From NCBI RefSeq assembly GCF_041088075.1, contig NZ_JBGCVY010000065.1, forward strand, positions 40,117 through 104,116: a stretch of DNA of 64,000 nucleotides, given 5' to 3'. The notes beneath the pieces were generated by a model that did not search any database, was not told where the DNA came from, and saw nothing but the letters and a program-made list of their open reading frames with translations. This document shows, piece by piece, positions 34,471-42,562 of the stretch. The DNA comes from Mucilaginibacter_A sp041088075. Its GTDB lineage: Bacteria; Bacteroidota; Bacteroidia; Sphingobacteriales; Sphingobacteriaceae. Every line of letters begins with the position of its first letter. Within the stretch, counting starts at the first letter, position 1. A program made the translations under genes and the position numbers.

Positions 34471-35352
34471 ATGAAAGCATATTTATTTCCGGGCCAGGGC
34501 GCACAGTTTACCGGAATGGCAACCGGTTTGTACGAAAAGCACGAAGAAGCCCGGGAATTATTTGAACGCGCCAACGAAATTTTAGGTTTCCGCATTACGG
34601 ACATCATGTTTAACGGGACGGAAGAAGATTTGAAACAAACCAAAGTTACGCAACCGGCTATCTTTTTACATTCGGTTATCCTGGCCAAAACTTTGGGCAG
34701 TACTTTTGAACCGAAAATGGTTGCCGGCCATTCTTTGGGCGAATTTTCGGCTTTGGTTGCAGCAGGGGCGATTGATTTTGAAGACGGATTACGTTTGGTT
34801 GCGGCGCGTGCCAATGCCATGCAACACGCCTGCGAACTGCAACCATCAACCATGGCGGCAGTTTTGGGTTTGGATGATTTTACGGTGGAAGATATTTGCC
34901 ACCAGGTAACGCGCGTAGTTGTCCCGGCTAATTATAACTGTCCAGGCCAATTGGTTATTTCCGGTACAATAGAAGGTGTGCAGGAAGCCAGTGAAAAATT
35001 AAAAGCAGCAGGAGCAAAGCGCGTTTTGCCGTTAAATGTGGGCGGCGCATTTCATTCTCCGTTGATGGAACTGGCACGCGTAGAATTGGAAGCCGCTATT
35101 TTAAACACAACGATTAAAGTGCCTGTTTGCCCGGTTTATCAAAACGTAAACGCCCAACCAACCACATATCCGGATACGATCAGAATCAACTTAAACAAAC
35201 AGTTGACCGGTGCCGTGCGCTGGACGCAAACCATGCAACGAATGATCCAAGATGGTGCTACCCAGTTTATAGAAACCGGGCCGGGAAATGTTTTGCAAGG
35301 CTTAGTTAAAAAGGTTGACCGCAATGCGGCAACAGCACATGCCTGGATATAA
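34471..35352 (+). CDS. fabD: malonyl-CoA:ACP transacylase
   Basis: 293 residues. The oxyanion motif FPGQGAQFTGM lies at 6-16, the nucleophile Ser88 in VAGHSLGEFSAL, and the catalytic His is in NVGGAFHSPLM. It loads malonyl groups onto acyl carrier protein for fatty-acid synthesis. It is close enough to folE (21 bases) for co-transcription, although the functions differ. It is followed after 55 bases by the large kinase. Confidence 0.96.
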   Translation: MKAYLFPGQGAQFTGMATGLYEKHEEARELFERANEILGFRITDIMFNGTEEDLKQTKVTQPAIFLHSVILAKTLGSTFEPKMVAGHSLGEFSALVAAGAIDFEDGLRLVAARANAMQHACELQPSTMAAVLGLDDFTVEDICHQVTRVVVPANYNCPGQLVISGTIEGVQEASEKLKAAGAKRVLPLNVGGAFHSPLMELARVELEAAILNTTIKVPVCPVYQNVNAQPTTYPDTIRINLNKQLTGAVRWTQTMQRMIQDGATQFIETGPGNVLQGLVKKVDRNAATAHAWI

Positions 35353-35407
35353 ATTTTTTTAACCTGGCTAAAATTAATACTACTTTTATACAGGTTTAAT
35401 CATTGCT

Positions 35408-38400
35408 TTGGATACATCTGTTAAAGTGCGCTTGTTGTTGGTTGTGCTGTGCATAAGCCTTTTTTTTACGGCTTTGACCGTAAAAACCTCTTACAATGCA
35501 GACAATCTGCTTAAAAGTTCGGCCCTTACGCTGCAAAAAAACCTCAACGAAAACGAAGCTTTTGTTGAAGATTTTTTAAACAGCCCGGCCAACTTTGCCA
35601 GCCTTAAAAACATTAATCAGGATGAAAAGGAAGCTTTAAAACTGATCAAGAATTTATCGGCTACAAAAAAAATCTACTTCTGCACTTATAAAAACAACAA
35701 GCTTGATTTTTGGAGCAGCATCCGCATCGTTCCGGATAATTCTTCGGCCTATCAAAACGGTACTTCTTTTATCAGCGAAAAAAACGGCTATTATGAATTG
35801 GTCAAAAAAACAGAAGGCAATTTTTCGGTGCTCTTTTTTATACCGGTAAAAACAGCATACAGTTATCAAAACCAATACCTGGTTGACCATTTCTCGCCCC
35901 AGCTTTTAAACAATGATTACCTTGCCCTTGCATCTTTGCAGGATAAGCAGGCGTTCAAAATAAACAGTTTGCACAATGTGCCTTTGTTTGCCGTCAAGCT
36001 TAAGCCCGGCCGTCCTGCTTCAGGCAATTTTGCTTCTGCCGAAGGTATTTTATGGCTGTTGAGCATCACGGTGCTTTTTGTGCTGGTTTACAATTTGTGC
36101 GGTTACATTGCGGATAAAGGTTATCGTAAAACGGCTGTTTTGCTGGCGCTTTTATTTGTGGTGCTGTGTACCGGCGCCATCTTCTTTTTGCATGTACTGG
36201 AAACTTTGCCATCGGGTTCCCGGGTTTCGCTGGTACAGTTTCAAAAAAGCTATCGTTCGTTCTATTCTATTAAAAATATTGCGTTTTTGATCCTGTTTGC
36301 TACCTGGTTTGCCATTTTTTTGTCCAATCATCGTGGCCTACTGGCAAAACCCGTTGTCAACAAAGTCAAAAGTTACCTGATTTTAGTGCTGATGGGCCTG
36401 CTGCTGGTAGGTTTGTCCGTCACTTTTTCCAATTTGTTTTATGGGATTACCATTGATTCCCAAATCCAGTTTGATATTGATAACCTGTTAAACCTGACCG
36501 CTTATAATTTTATTGGCACCGTGATGTTGTGCCTGTCTTATCTTATTTTTTACCTAATCAGCGAAACCTGTATCAGCATTTGTGCAAAACTTAACATTAC
36601 CGACCGCGATAAACTTGCTGTTTTTATCGGTATAATTTTGCTGGCTACCGGCTGGCATTGGTGGCATTATCAATATTTTACCTGGTATTATTTGTTGTGG
36701 GCCGCTGCTGTTGCCTGGCGTGCTTACAATGTTTTTTATGAAAATGGCGAAATGCCTGCCATCGCTTTTATCCTGGTCCTGGCTGTTTCATCAGTTGTGG
36801 CCACCAATCAGCTTTCGCGGATACAGGAAAAGCTGGAACGAGACCAGCGCAAAGCCGTAGTACACCAGTTGGTCAATTCTGTTGATTCCAATGCCGAATA
36901 CATTTTCAGAAATATCGAAAGCAGGCTTGTTAACGACCCTGATTTGTTGCGTTATGTAACCAACCCCAACCGAAACGAGGTTTATCTGAAAAACCAATTA
37001 CGAAAACTTTATTTCGACGATTATCTTTCCAAATACAACTTCAAAATGTATGCGTACGATCATCAAAGCCATAACATTTCAGGCCAGCAGGATTACGAAT
37101 TGGATGTTTTTAAAAGCCAGGTGTTTTTTGGTTCGTTGAAAGTAGATAACACCAATTACTTTTATCGCGCTGCAGATGCTTTTGGCGAGCGGAGATATTT
37201 TGCGCTTATCCCCATCAAAGCCAGCCACGAAGTTTTTGGGACGCTGGTGGTTGATTTAAAATCCAAAGTTTTAGAAAGCGGTGCTTCTTTTCCGCCTTTG
37301 CTGGTTGATGAAAAGTTGAAGCAGCAAAACGATTATAAAAATTATTCGTACGCTTTTTACAACGATAATAAATTGGTGAGCCAGAACGGGAAGTTTGAGT
37401 ACAACCTGCACAATACACAGTTTAAAGGTAGGCTGAAAAGTTATACCACCTTGGAAACTACCAGCGAGGACTACAGCCATTACAATCATTTAATTTATCA
37501 GCCTACCGAGCGAAAACTGGTTGTGGTAAGCCTGGAAGACACAACCTGGAGCAATAGCCTGTCTACTTTTATATTTTTCTTTGTGGTCTTTCTGGTGTTT
37601 TCGCTTATTGTGGTGGCCTTGTACTGGTTTTTCAGCAAAATTCAAGGCTTCAACTTCAACCATTTGTGGTGGAGTTTGAATGTGGCCGCCAACAACCTGC
37701 TTTATAAAACGCGGATCCAGATATCCATGGTTACTTCGGTTGTTTTTACCTTGTTGATTATTGGTTTGGTTACCATGGTCACTTTTAGCAAGCAGTACCA
37801 AAAACAGCAGGACGACATCAACCACGAAAAAATAAAGCGTATTGCCAATGATTACGAAAGCCAGATGATGGACGGCAACACCAAAGACCGCGAAGACCTG
37901 GAAATGCGTTTCAATGCTTTTGCCGAAACTTATTCGGCTGATATGATGATTTATGATACCTGCGGCGTGCCCGTTTTGTACACCCGGCCGCAGTTGTACG
38001 ATTATGGCCTGCTGGGCCGGCGGATGAATGCCGTTGCCTACATCAACATGAAGCGCTTGCAAAAATCAGAGTTTTTGAACGAAGAAGAGATCGGCAAATT
38101 CAAGTTCAAATCTGCTTATATGCCCATCCGTAACTCGGAAAACAATGTGGTCAATTTTTTGCAACTGCCTTATTTTGACAACGAGGTAGAGTATAAAAAC
38201 CGTATCGGTTATTTTGTTAACTCCATGATCAATGCCTATGCTTTAGTGCTGGTGGCCATTGGTTTGTTTGCTGTTTTTATCGCCAAAAAAATTACCAACC
38301 CGCTTACTTTGATCCAGCAGGGCTTAAGCAACACGATGTATGGCCGAAAAACCGAACCGATCAACTGGAAAAGGAACGACGAAATTGGTTCATTGATCAA

Positions 38401-39142
38401 AGAATACAACAAAATGATTGCTTCTTTGGAGCTGAGCGCAAACCGGCTGGCCAAATCCGAACGGGAAAATGCCTGGCGCGAAATGGCCAAACAGGTAGCG
38501 CACGAAATCAAAAACCCGCTTACCCCTTTAAAACTGGGCTTGCAATTGCTCAGCAAAGCCTGGAAAGACAAAGACCCGAAGTTCGATGTCAAGTTCCAGC
38601 GGTTCAGCCTTTCTTTTATCGAGCAGATTGAAAGTTTGTCGCGCATTGCAACCGAGTTTTCAGATTTTGCAAAACTGCCCGATACCAAGCCCGAAGTGGT
38701 CAATATTTTTGATATTATTTCCAGGGCGGTCAACGTTTTTAACCAAAGTGATAACCTCCGCATTGATTATACGCCTTCGCCGGATTTGTACCTGGTGCGT
38801 GTAGATAAAGACCAATTGCTGCGCTGCTTTAACAACCTGCTTAAAAACGGTATCGAAGCGATGTCAGACGGCCAGCCGGGCATCATCGCCATTACTTATC
38901 AAACCACCAAAGAGCATATCCTGATTGATGTAAAAGACAACGGCAGCGGCATCCCCGAAAAAATCCGCGACAATATTTTTCAGCCTAATTTTACCACCAA
39001 AAGCTCTGGCACAGGTTTGGGTTTGGCTTTTATCAAAAGCGCCATCGAAAATACGGGCGGCAAAATTTGGTTTGAAACCGAGATCAATGTCGGCACAACA
39101 TTTCACCTGCTTTTTCCATCGGCCTCTTTGCCAACGGTTTAA
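35408..39142 (+). CDS. giant membrane sensor histidine kinase, NtrY-like
   Basis: 1244 residues from a TTG start at 35408; an ATT or ATC further up is less likely and no in-frame ATG precedes the first membrane segment. Hydrophobic segments lie near 7-24, 215-235, 243-262, 294-310, 325-345, 365-395, 410-430, 445-470, 720-745, 775-795 and 945-965. A HAMP domain (KKITNPLTLIQQGLSNTMYG) precedes HisKA VAHEIKNPLTPLKLG (His1032) and the ATPase (NNLLKNGIEAM, DNGSGIP, GTGLGLAF). The extracytoplasmic input is unusually large. No receiver is adjacent. The C-terminal half resembles NtrY nitrogen sensors; the signal is unknown. The word at 35845-35858 encodes PVKTAYS. Confidence 0.9.
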   Translation: MDTSVKVRLLLVVLCISLFFTALTVKTSYNADNLLKSSALTLQKNLNENEAFVEDFLNSPANFASLKNINQDEKEALKLIKNLSATKKIYFCTYKNNKLDFWSSIRIVPDNSSAYQNGTSFISEKNGYYELVKKTEGNFSVLFFIPVKTAYSYQNQYLVDHFSPQLLNNDYLALASLQDKQAFKINSLHNVPLFAVKLKPGRPASGNFASAEGILWLLSITVLFVLVYNLCGYIADKGYRKTAVLLALLFVVLCTGAIFFLHVLETLPSGSRVSLVQFQKSYRSFYSIKNIAFLILFATWFAIFLSNHRGLLAKPVVNKVKSYLILVLMGLLLVGLSVTFSNLFYGITIDSQIQFDIDNLLNLTAYNFIGTVMLCLSYLIFYLISETCISICAKLNITDRDKLAVFIGIILLATGWHWWHYQYFTWYYLLWAAAVAWRAYNVFYENGEMPAIAFILVLAVSSVVATNQLSRIQEKLERDQRKAVVHQLVNSVDSNAEYIFRNIESRLVNDPDLLRYVTNPNRNEVYLKNQLRKLYFDDYLSKYNFKMYAYDHQSHNISGQQDYELDVFKSQVFFGSLKVDNTNYFYRAADAFGERRYFALIPIKASHEVFGTLVVDLKSKVLESGASFPPLLVDEKLKQQNDYKNYSYAFYNDNKLVSQNGKFEYNLHNTQFKGRLKSYTTLETTSEDYSHYNHLIYQPTERKLVVVSLEDTTWSNSLSTFIFFFVVFLVFSLIVVALYWFFSKIQGFNFNHLWWSLNVAANNLLYKTRIQISMVTSVVFTLLIIGLVTMVTFSKQYQKQQDDINHEKIKRIANDYESQMMDGNTKDREDLEMRFNAFAETYSADMMIYDTCGVPVLYTRPQLYDYGLLGRRMNAVAYINMKRLQKSEFLNEEEIGKFKFKSAYMPIRNSENNVVNFLQLPYFDNEVEYKNRIGYFVNSMINAYALVLVAIGLFAVFIAKKITNPLTLIQQGLSNTMYGRKTEPINWKRNDEIGSLIKEYNKMIASLELSANRLAKSERENAWREMAKQVAHEIKNPLTPLKLGLQLLSKAWKDKDPKFDVKFQRFSLSFIEQIESLSRIATEFSDFAKLPDTKPEVVNIFDIISRAVNVFNQSDNLRIDYTPSPDLYLVRVDKDQLLRCFNNLLKNGIEAMSDGQPGIIAITYQTTKEHILIDVKDNGSGIPEKIRDNIFQPNFTTKSSGTGLGLAFIKSAIENTGGKIWFETEINVGTTFHLLFPSASLPTV

Positions 39143-39163
39143 ATTTAGGCCGGTTTATTTACC

Positions 39164-39258
39164 ATGCTTCTTTTATCACCTAAAAAACAGTAAAGCTTTC
39201 TGCGTTTTTTTAGAAAATCCTGTTGCAAATACAAAATTTTATGTGGTAAAAGAAGTAT
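39164..39258. repeat. word-pair palindrome after the NtrY-like kinase
   Basis: ATGCTTCTTTTAT at 39164-39176 and GGTAAAAGAAGTAT at 39245-39258 face outward with inner extensions CACCTAAAAAACAG and CAAAATTTTATGTG. It starts the 424-base spacer 39143-39566, which also holds the next three features. Confidence 0.72.
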
Positions 39259-39302
39259 TGTTATTATTCCTGATCCCAATGAAAGATCAACTATAAATCC
39301 GA

Positions 39303-39412
39303 AACACACCCCTAACCCCTCTCGAGAGGGGAAATATGGCGCCTACCTTTTTAACGTTTAGAAAGGCAGCGTTTGCAGGTTCCCCTCTTGAGAGGGGCAA
39401 GGGGTGTGTCCT
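39303..39412. repeat. CTCGAG-centred palindromic repeat, full copy 2
   Basis: The sequence matches the copy at 59-173 almost base for base (outer arms ACACACCCCTAACCCC and GGGGTGTGT, inner CCCCTCTCGAGAGGGG on the left and CCCCTCTTGAGAGGGG on the right, central hairpin). It is in the same orientation as copy 1. Confidence 0.88.
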
Positions 39413-39499
39413 TTTATCAAAGCAAACAAATAATAGCATGATGGCAGTTAAAAGTTTAAACACCATAAAAATTTAATTAACAAGTTCCCGTCAAACACA

Positions 39500-39547
39500 A
39501 TGCTTCTTTTATGGCATAAAAAAAGGGAAACTAAATTCCCTTTTTTT
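39500..39547. terminator. dispersed word followed by a strong bidirectional terminator
   Basis: The word ATGCTTCTTTTAT (39500-39512) is followed by AAAAAAAGGGAA, a 6-base loop and TTCCCTTTTTTT (39518-39547), a near-perfect intrinsic terminator usable from both sides. It ends 20 bases after the stop of the minus-strand coiled-coil gene. Confidence 0.75.
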
Positions 39548-39566
39548 AATTATTTGTCGGTTAAGT

Positions 39567-40502
39567 TTATCTTAAACTAAAAGAAGATTTTCCCATTTGA
39601 TAGCCATCGGCATACAGCACAACGGAATACGTCCCTTTTTGAAACTCCGCCGGGTTTACCCAGTCAATCGCGTAGCCGCTGCCATCGTTTTTAAAATCAA
39701 TAGCGCTTTTGTAAGTGTATTGCAGGTCTTGCCCATTAATGTTAAAAGTGTTTGATTCCGGCGTAGTAACTAAGTTTCCGGTCGGGTCAATCACCCGCAA
39801 GTAAATATCATGGAAACCTTTTTCTGCAAGTTCATTGGTGGTAACCGTAAAATTGATCTTGATTTTTTTGGCCGTAGAAGCACGCGTTACGTCCACTTCT
39901 TTTCCGCTGTGTTTAATTTTATAAGCCGTAATTGCTACAGAAGATGTTTTGATCGCAGCCGCCGTTTTTACTTTCGTGCTTAAATCCTGGTTTTGCTGTT
40001 GCAGCGTGGTCGCTTTTTGGTTAACCGTAGCGAGGTTGGTTTTTAAGGTATCGCGCTCGGTGGTTAAAGCCACGTTTTGCTGTTTCAACTCTTCAATATC
40101 AGCGGTGTATTTGGTAACAAAATAGCGCAGTTGTTTAATGTCTTCTTTGGCCGAATTTAACTGGGCCACAGTCAATTGCCCGCTGGCCAAAGCTTTTCTC
40201 AATTGCGTGATCTTGGCTTTCAACTGCTCGTCTTTTGCCTGCAATGCCTGCGAAATGCGGTGTTTTCCGCTGTTGGCAGAGTCAAGCTGCGTGGTTAAAC
40301 TGTCTAAAGACGATTTTAAACGGGTTTGTGTACTTACCAAAACTTTGTTGTCGTCCACACTTTGGGTGATCAATCTTTCTTCCGATTTATTTTTCTGAAA
40401 ATACAGGTAAGCATTGGTGCCAAGCAACGCCAGCACAACAACGATCAGAAAGTAAACTAAGTTGGATTTGTTGGCAGGCGTTTGTGGGTTTTGATTGTCC
40501 AT
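39567..40502 (-). CDS. membrane-anchored coiled-coil protein
   Basis: 311 residues. A short cytoplasmic head (MDNQNPQTPANKSN), one transmembrane segment (about 15-34), then a long coiled coil (about 40-185) with repeated Leu/Ala/Gln heptads. The C-terminal 110 residues look beta-rich (KINFTVTTNELAEKGFHDIY, LRVIDPTGNL, GTYSVVLYADG), like an immunoglobulin-type domain in the periplasm. I know no function; similar proteins seem common in this family of bacteria. It stands alone, with an AT-rich 470-base upstream region. Confidence 0.72.
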   Translation of the reverse strand: MDNQNPQTPANKSNLVYFLIVVVLALLGTNAYLYFQKNKSEERLITQSVDDNKVLVSTQTRLKSSLDSLTTQLDSANSGKHRISQALQAKDEQLKAKITQLRKALASGQLTVAQLNSAKEDIKQLRYFVTKYTADIEELKQQNVALTTERDTLKTNLATVNQKATTLQQQNQDLSTKVKTAAAIKTSSVAITAYKIKHSGKEVDVTRASTAKKIKINFTVTTNELAEKGFHDIYLRVIDPTGNLVTTPESNTFNINGQDLQYTYKSAIDFKNDGSGYAIDWVNPAEFQKGTYSVVLYADGYQMGKSSFSLR

Positions 40503-40763
40503 GTTTAAGGTTTAAATAGGTGAATACGTTTTTTAGGTTCGGTTTTTAATGGTAATATTGGTTAAAATTGCTGTTTGCTGTAACTTTTGTATGGGTTAAA
40601 ACTATCATTTCTGATGGTATATTGTATCTCTAACAAAAAAATACACAACCGAAGATAGGATATTCACGTTTTAATCGGTAAAAAAAAGTACGTAAAATAA
40701 ACCGGGACAGGTTTTTTTAAGCTTGTTGGTAATGGCCTGTTAAAATTTATACACGAAATGCCG

Positions 40764-40856
40764 ATGCTTCTTTTACCCTATAAAATTAGGTGGCCTGATC
40801 AATTTAAATAAACCAAAACCAAGCGGTTGCCAAATTTTATAGGGTAAAAGAAGCAT
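40764..40856. repeat. word-pair palindrome in the 40503-40975 spacer
   Basis: ATGCTTCTTTTACC (40764-40777) and GGTAAAAGAAGCAT (40843-40856) with inner arms CTATAAAATTAGG and CCAAATTTTATAG. The left outer flank GGCCTGTTAAAATTTA resembles the outer arm of the 13461 and 49243 elements. The rest of this spacer is AT-rich, with a near-match of the word at 40678. Confidence 0.75.
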
Positions 40857-40947
40857 TGAAACCTGTAAAGTAATTTTTAAGCAAACGCTGCATTTTTATC
40901 CAAATTAAATTTTTTGTGCCAATAAAATGCTTTGTACCGAGTTTAAC

Positions 40948-40955
40948 TATCTTTG
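40948..40955 (+). promoter_or_regulatory. candidate minus-7 box for the glycosidase gene
   Basis: TATCTTTG fits TAnnTTTG and lies 20 bases before the ATG at 40976. Confidence 0.5.
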
Positions 40956-40975
40956 CCATTTTTAATATTAGTTTG

Positions 40976-42514
40976 ATGTTTAGAGGTATAAAAACAGTAT
41001 TGCTGTTGCTGATGGCGGTTGGATATGTGCAGGCGCAAGTATTGCCGCAGCCCAAAAGGGAATTTCGGGGCGTTTGGGTTGCTACCGTTGCCAATATTGA
41101 CTGGCCAAGCAACAGCAAAGCCACTTCGCAGCAGCAAAAACAGGAACTGCTGGATATTTTAAGCGCCCATCATCAAACCGGCATCAACGCCGTGATGTTT
41201 CAGGTGCGGCCTGCTGCCGATGCTTTGTACGCCAAAAGCCGCGAGCCGTGGTCGCAATGGCTGACCGGGAAACAAGGCAAAGCGCCCAACCCCATTTACG
41301 ACCCTTTAGAATTTGCCATCACCGAAGCGCACCAGCGCGGCATGGAACTGCACGCCTGGTTTAACCCTTACCGGGCTACTTTTTCGGCCAGTCCAAAAGG
41401 CATCAGCGATGACCACATCACCAAGCAAAAGCCCGAATGGTTTTTTACTTATGCCGGCCGGAAATTGTTTAACCCCGGTTTGCCCGAAGTACGCGAATAC
41501 ATTATCAAAGTGATTTTGGATGTGGTGGACAACTACGACATTGACGGTGTGCATCTGGACGATTACTTTTATCCGTACCCAATTTCCGGGCAGTCTATTG
41601 ACGATGCCCAAACTTTTGCCGACCATGCCGATGGTTTTACCGATATTAAAGATTGGCGCCGACACAATGTGGATACGTTGATCCATGCCCTGAGCGACAG
41701 TATCCATCACCATAAAAACTTTGTGAAATTTGGCATCAGTCCGTTTGGTATCTGGGCAAATGTGCGCCAAAACCCTGAAGGTTCCGAAACTGGCGGCGGT
41801 TCGTCTTATTACGAGCAGTTTGCCGATTCGCGCAAATGGATTAAACAAGGATGGCTGGACTACATCAACCCGCAACTTTACTGGCCTTTTAACAACCGCG
41901 CTGCCGCCTACGAAAAACTGGTGGACTGGTGGAGCAACAACACCTACGGCCGGCATTTGTATATCGGAATGGCCGCCTATCGGATCAACGAACGGATGAG
42001 CGCCAGTTGGAAAGAAAGCACGCAAATGCCGCGGCAGCTCCGTTACGACCGGGAAAACCCGCGCGTGCAGGGCAGCGTTTATTTCAGTTCCAAATCTTTG
42101 CAGCGCAACCTGCTGGGTTTTACCGACAGTCTGAAAACTGATTTTTACCGTTACCCGGCTTTGCCGCCAGTGATGCTTTGGCGCGATGCCGTTTCGCCAA
42201 ATATCCCGCGCGAACTCGTAGCCAAAATAACCGGAAAAACAATCAACCTGCAATGGCAACTGCCTTTGACCGCCAGTGATGGTAACACGGCTTATGGTTA
42301 TGTGGTTTACCGTTTCGACCAGCATGAAGCCATCAACCTGGCCGATCCGAAGCATATTTTGAACATTGCATACACCCAGCAGCGCACTTTTGACGACCCG
42401 ACTGTGGAAGCCGGTAAAAATTACCAGTACGTAGTTACCGCTTTAGACCGGTTGAAGAACGAAAGCTATCCATCCAACACGGCTGTGGTTTCTGTTCCGG
42501 CCAACAGTTTATAG
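40976..42514 (+). CDS. GHL10/DUF187-type family glycoside hydrolase, exported
   Basis: 512 residues from the ATG at 40976, chosen because MFRGIKTVLLLLMAVGYVQA is a good signal peptide. The TIM-barrel part shows EFRGVWVATVANIDWPS, MFQVRPAADALY, HAWFNPYRAT, DGVHLDDYFYPYP and FGISPFGIWAN, the marks of the GHL10/YngK-like family. These are thought to act on cell-wall or other glycans; the substrate is unknown. A C-terminal fibronectin-like domain follows (about 410-505). The AC-form word (40987-41000) encodes part of the signal peptide. Its stop TAG lies inside the palindrome that follows. Confidence 0.88.
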   Translation: MFRGIKTVLLLLMAVGYVQAQVLPQPKREFRGVWVATVANIDWPSNSKATSQQQKQELLDILSAHHQTGINAVMFQVRPAADALYAKSREPWSQWLTGKQGKAPNPIYDPLEFAITEAHQRGMELHAWFNPYRATFSASPKGISDDHITKQKPEWFFTYAGRKLFNPGLPEVREYIIKVILDVVDNYDIDGVHLDDYFYPYPISGQSIDDAQTFADHADGFTDIKDWRRHNVDTLIHALSDSIHHHKNFVKFGISPFGIWANVRQNPEGSETGGGSSYYEQFADSRKWIKQGWLDYINPQLYWPFNNRAAAYEKLVDWWSNNTYGRHLYIGMAAYRINERMSASWKESTQMPRQLRYDRENPRVQGSVYFSSKSLQRNLLGFTDSLKTDFYRYPALPPVMLWRDAVSPNIPRELVAKITGKTINLQWQLPLTASDGNTAYGYVVYRFDQHEAINLADPKHILNIAYTQQRTFDDPTVEAGKNYQYVVTALDRLKNESYPSNTAVVSVPANSL

Positions 42515-42549
42515 GTGGTAAAAACAGCATGCTTCTTTTACCACCTATA
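42510..42549. terminator. compact palindrome joining both word forms head to head
   Basis: Left arm TATAGGTGGTAAAAACAGC and right arm GCTTCTTTTACCACCTATA meet at a central ATGC shared by both words. It is the only pair that points inward, and it combines the AC and GA forms. It overlaps the stop codon of the glycosidase and ends 14 bases before the stop of the convergent secreted hydrolase, so it can terminate both. Confidence 0.75.
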
Positions 42550-42562
42550 ATTTGGTATAGGT

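Noticed and set aside
41306..42355. A 349-residue minus-strand frame inside the glycosidase gene
   Set aside because: It mirrors the codon pattern of the glycosidase, contains no recognisable domain, and overlaps the conserved barrel fully.
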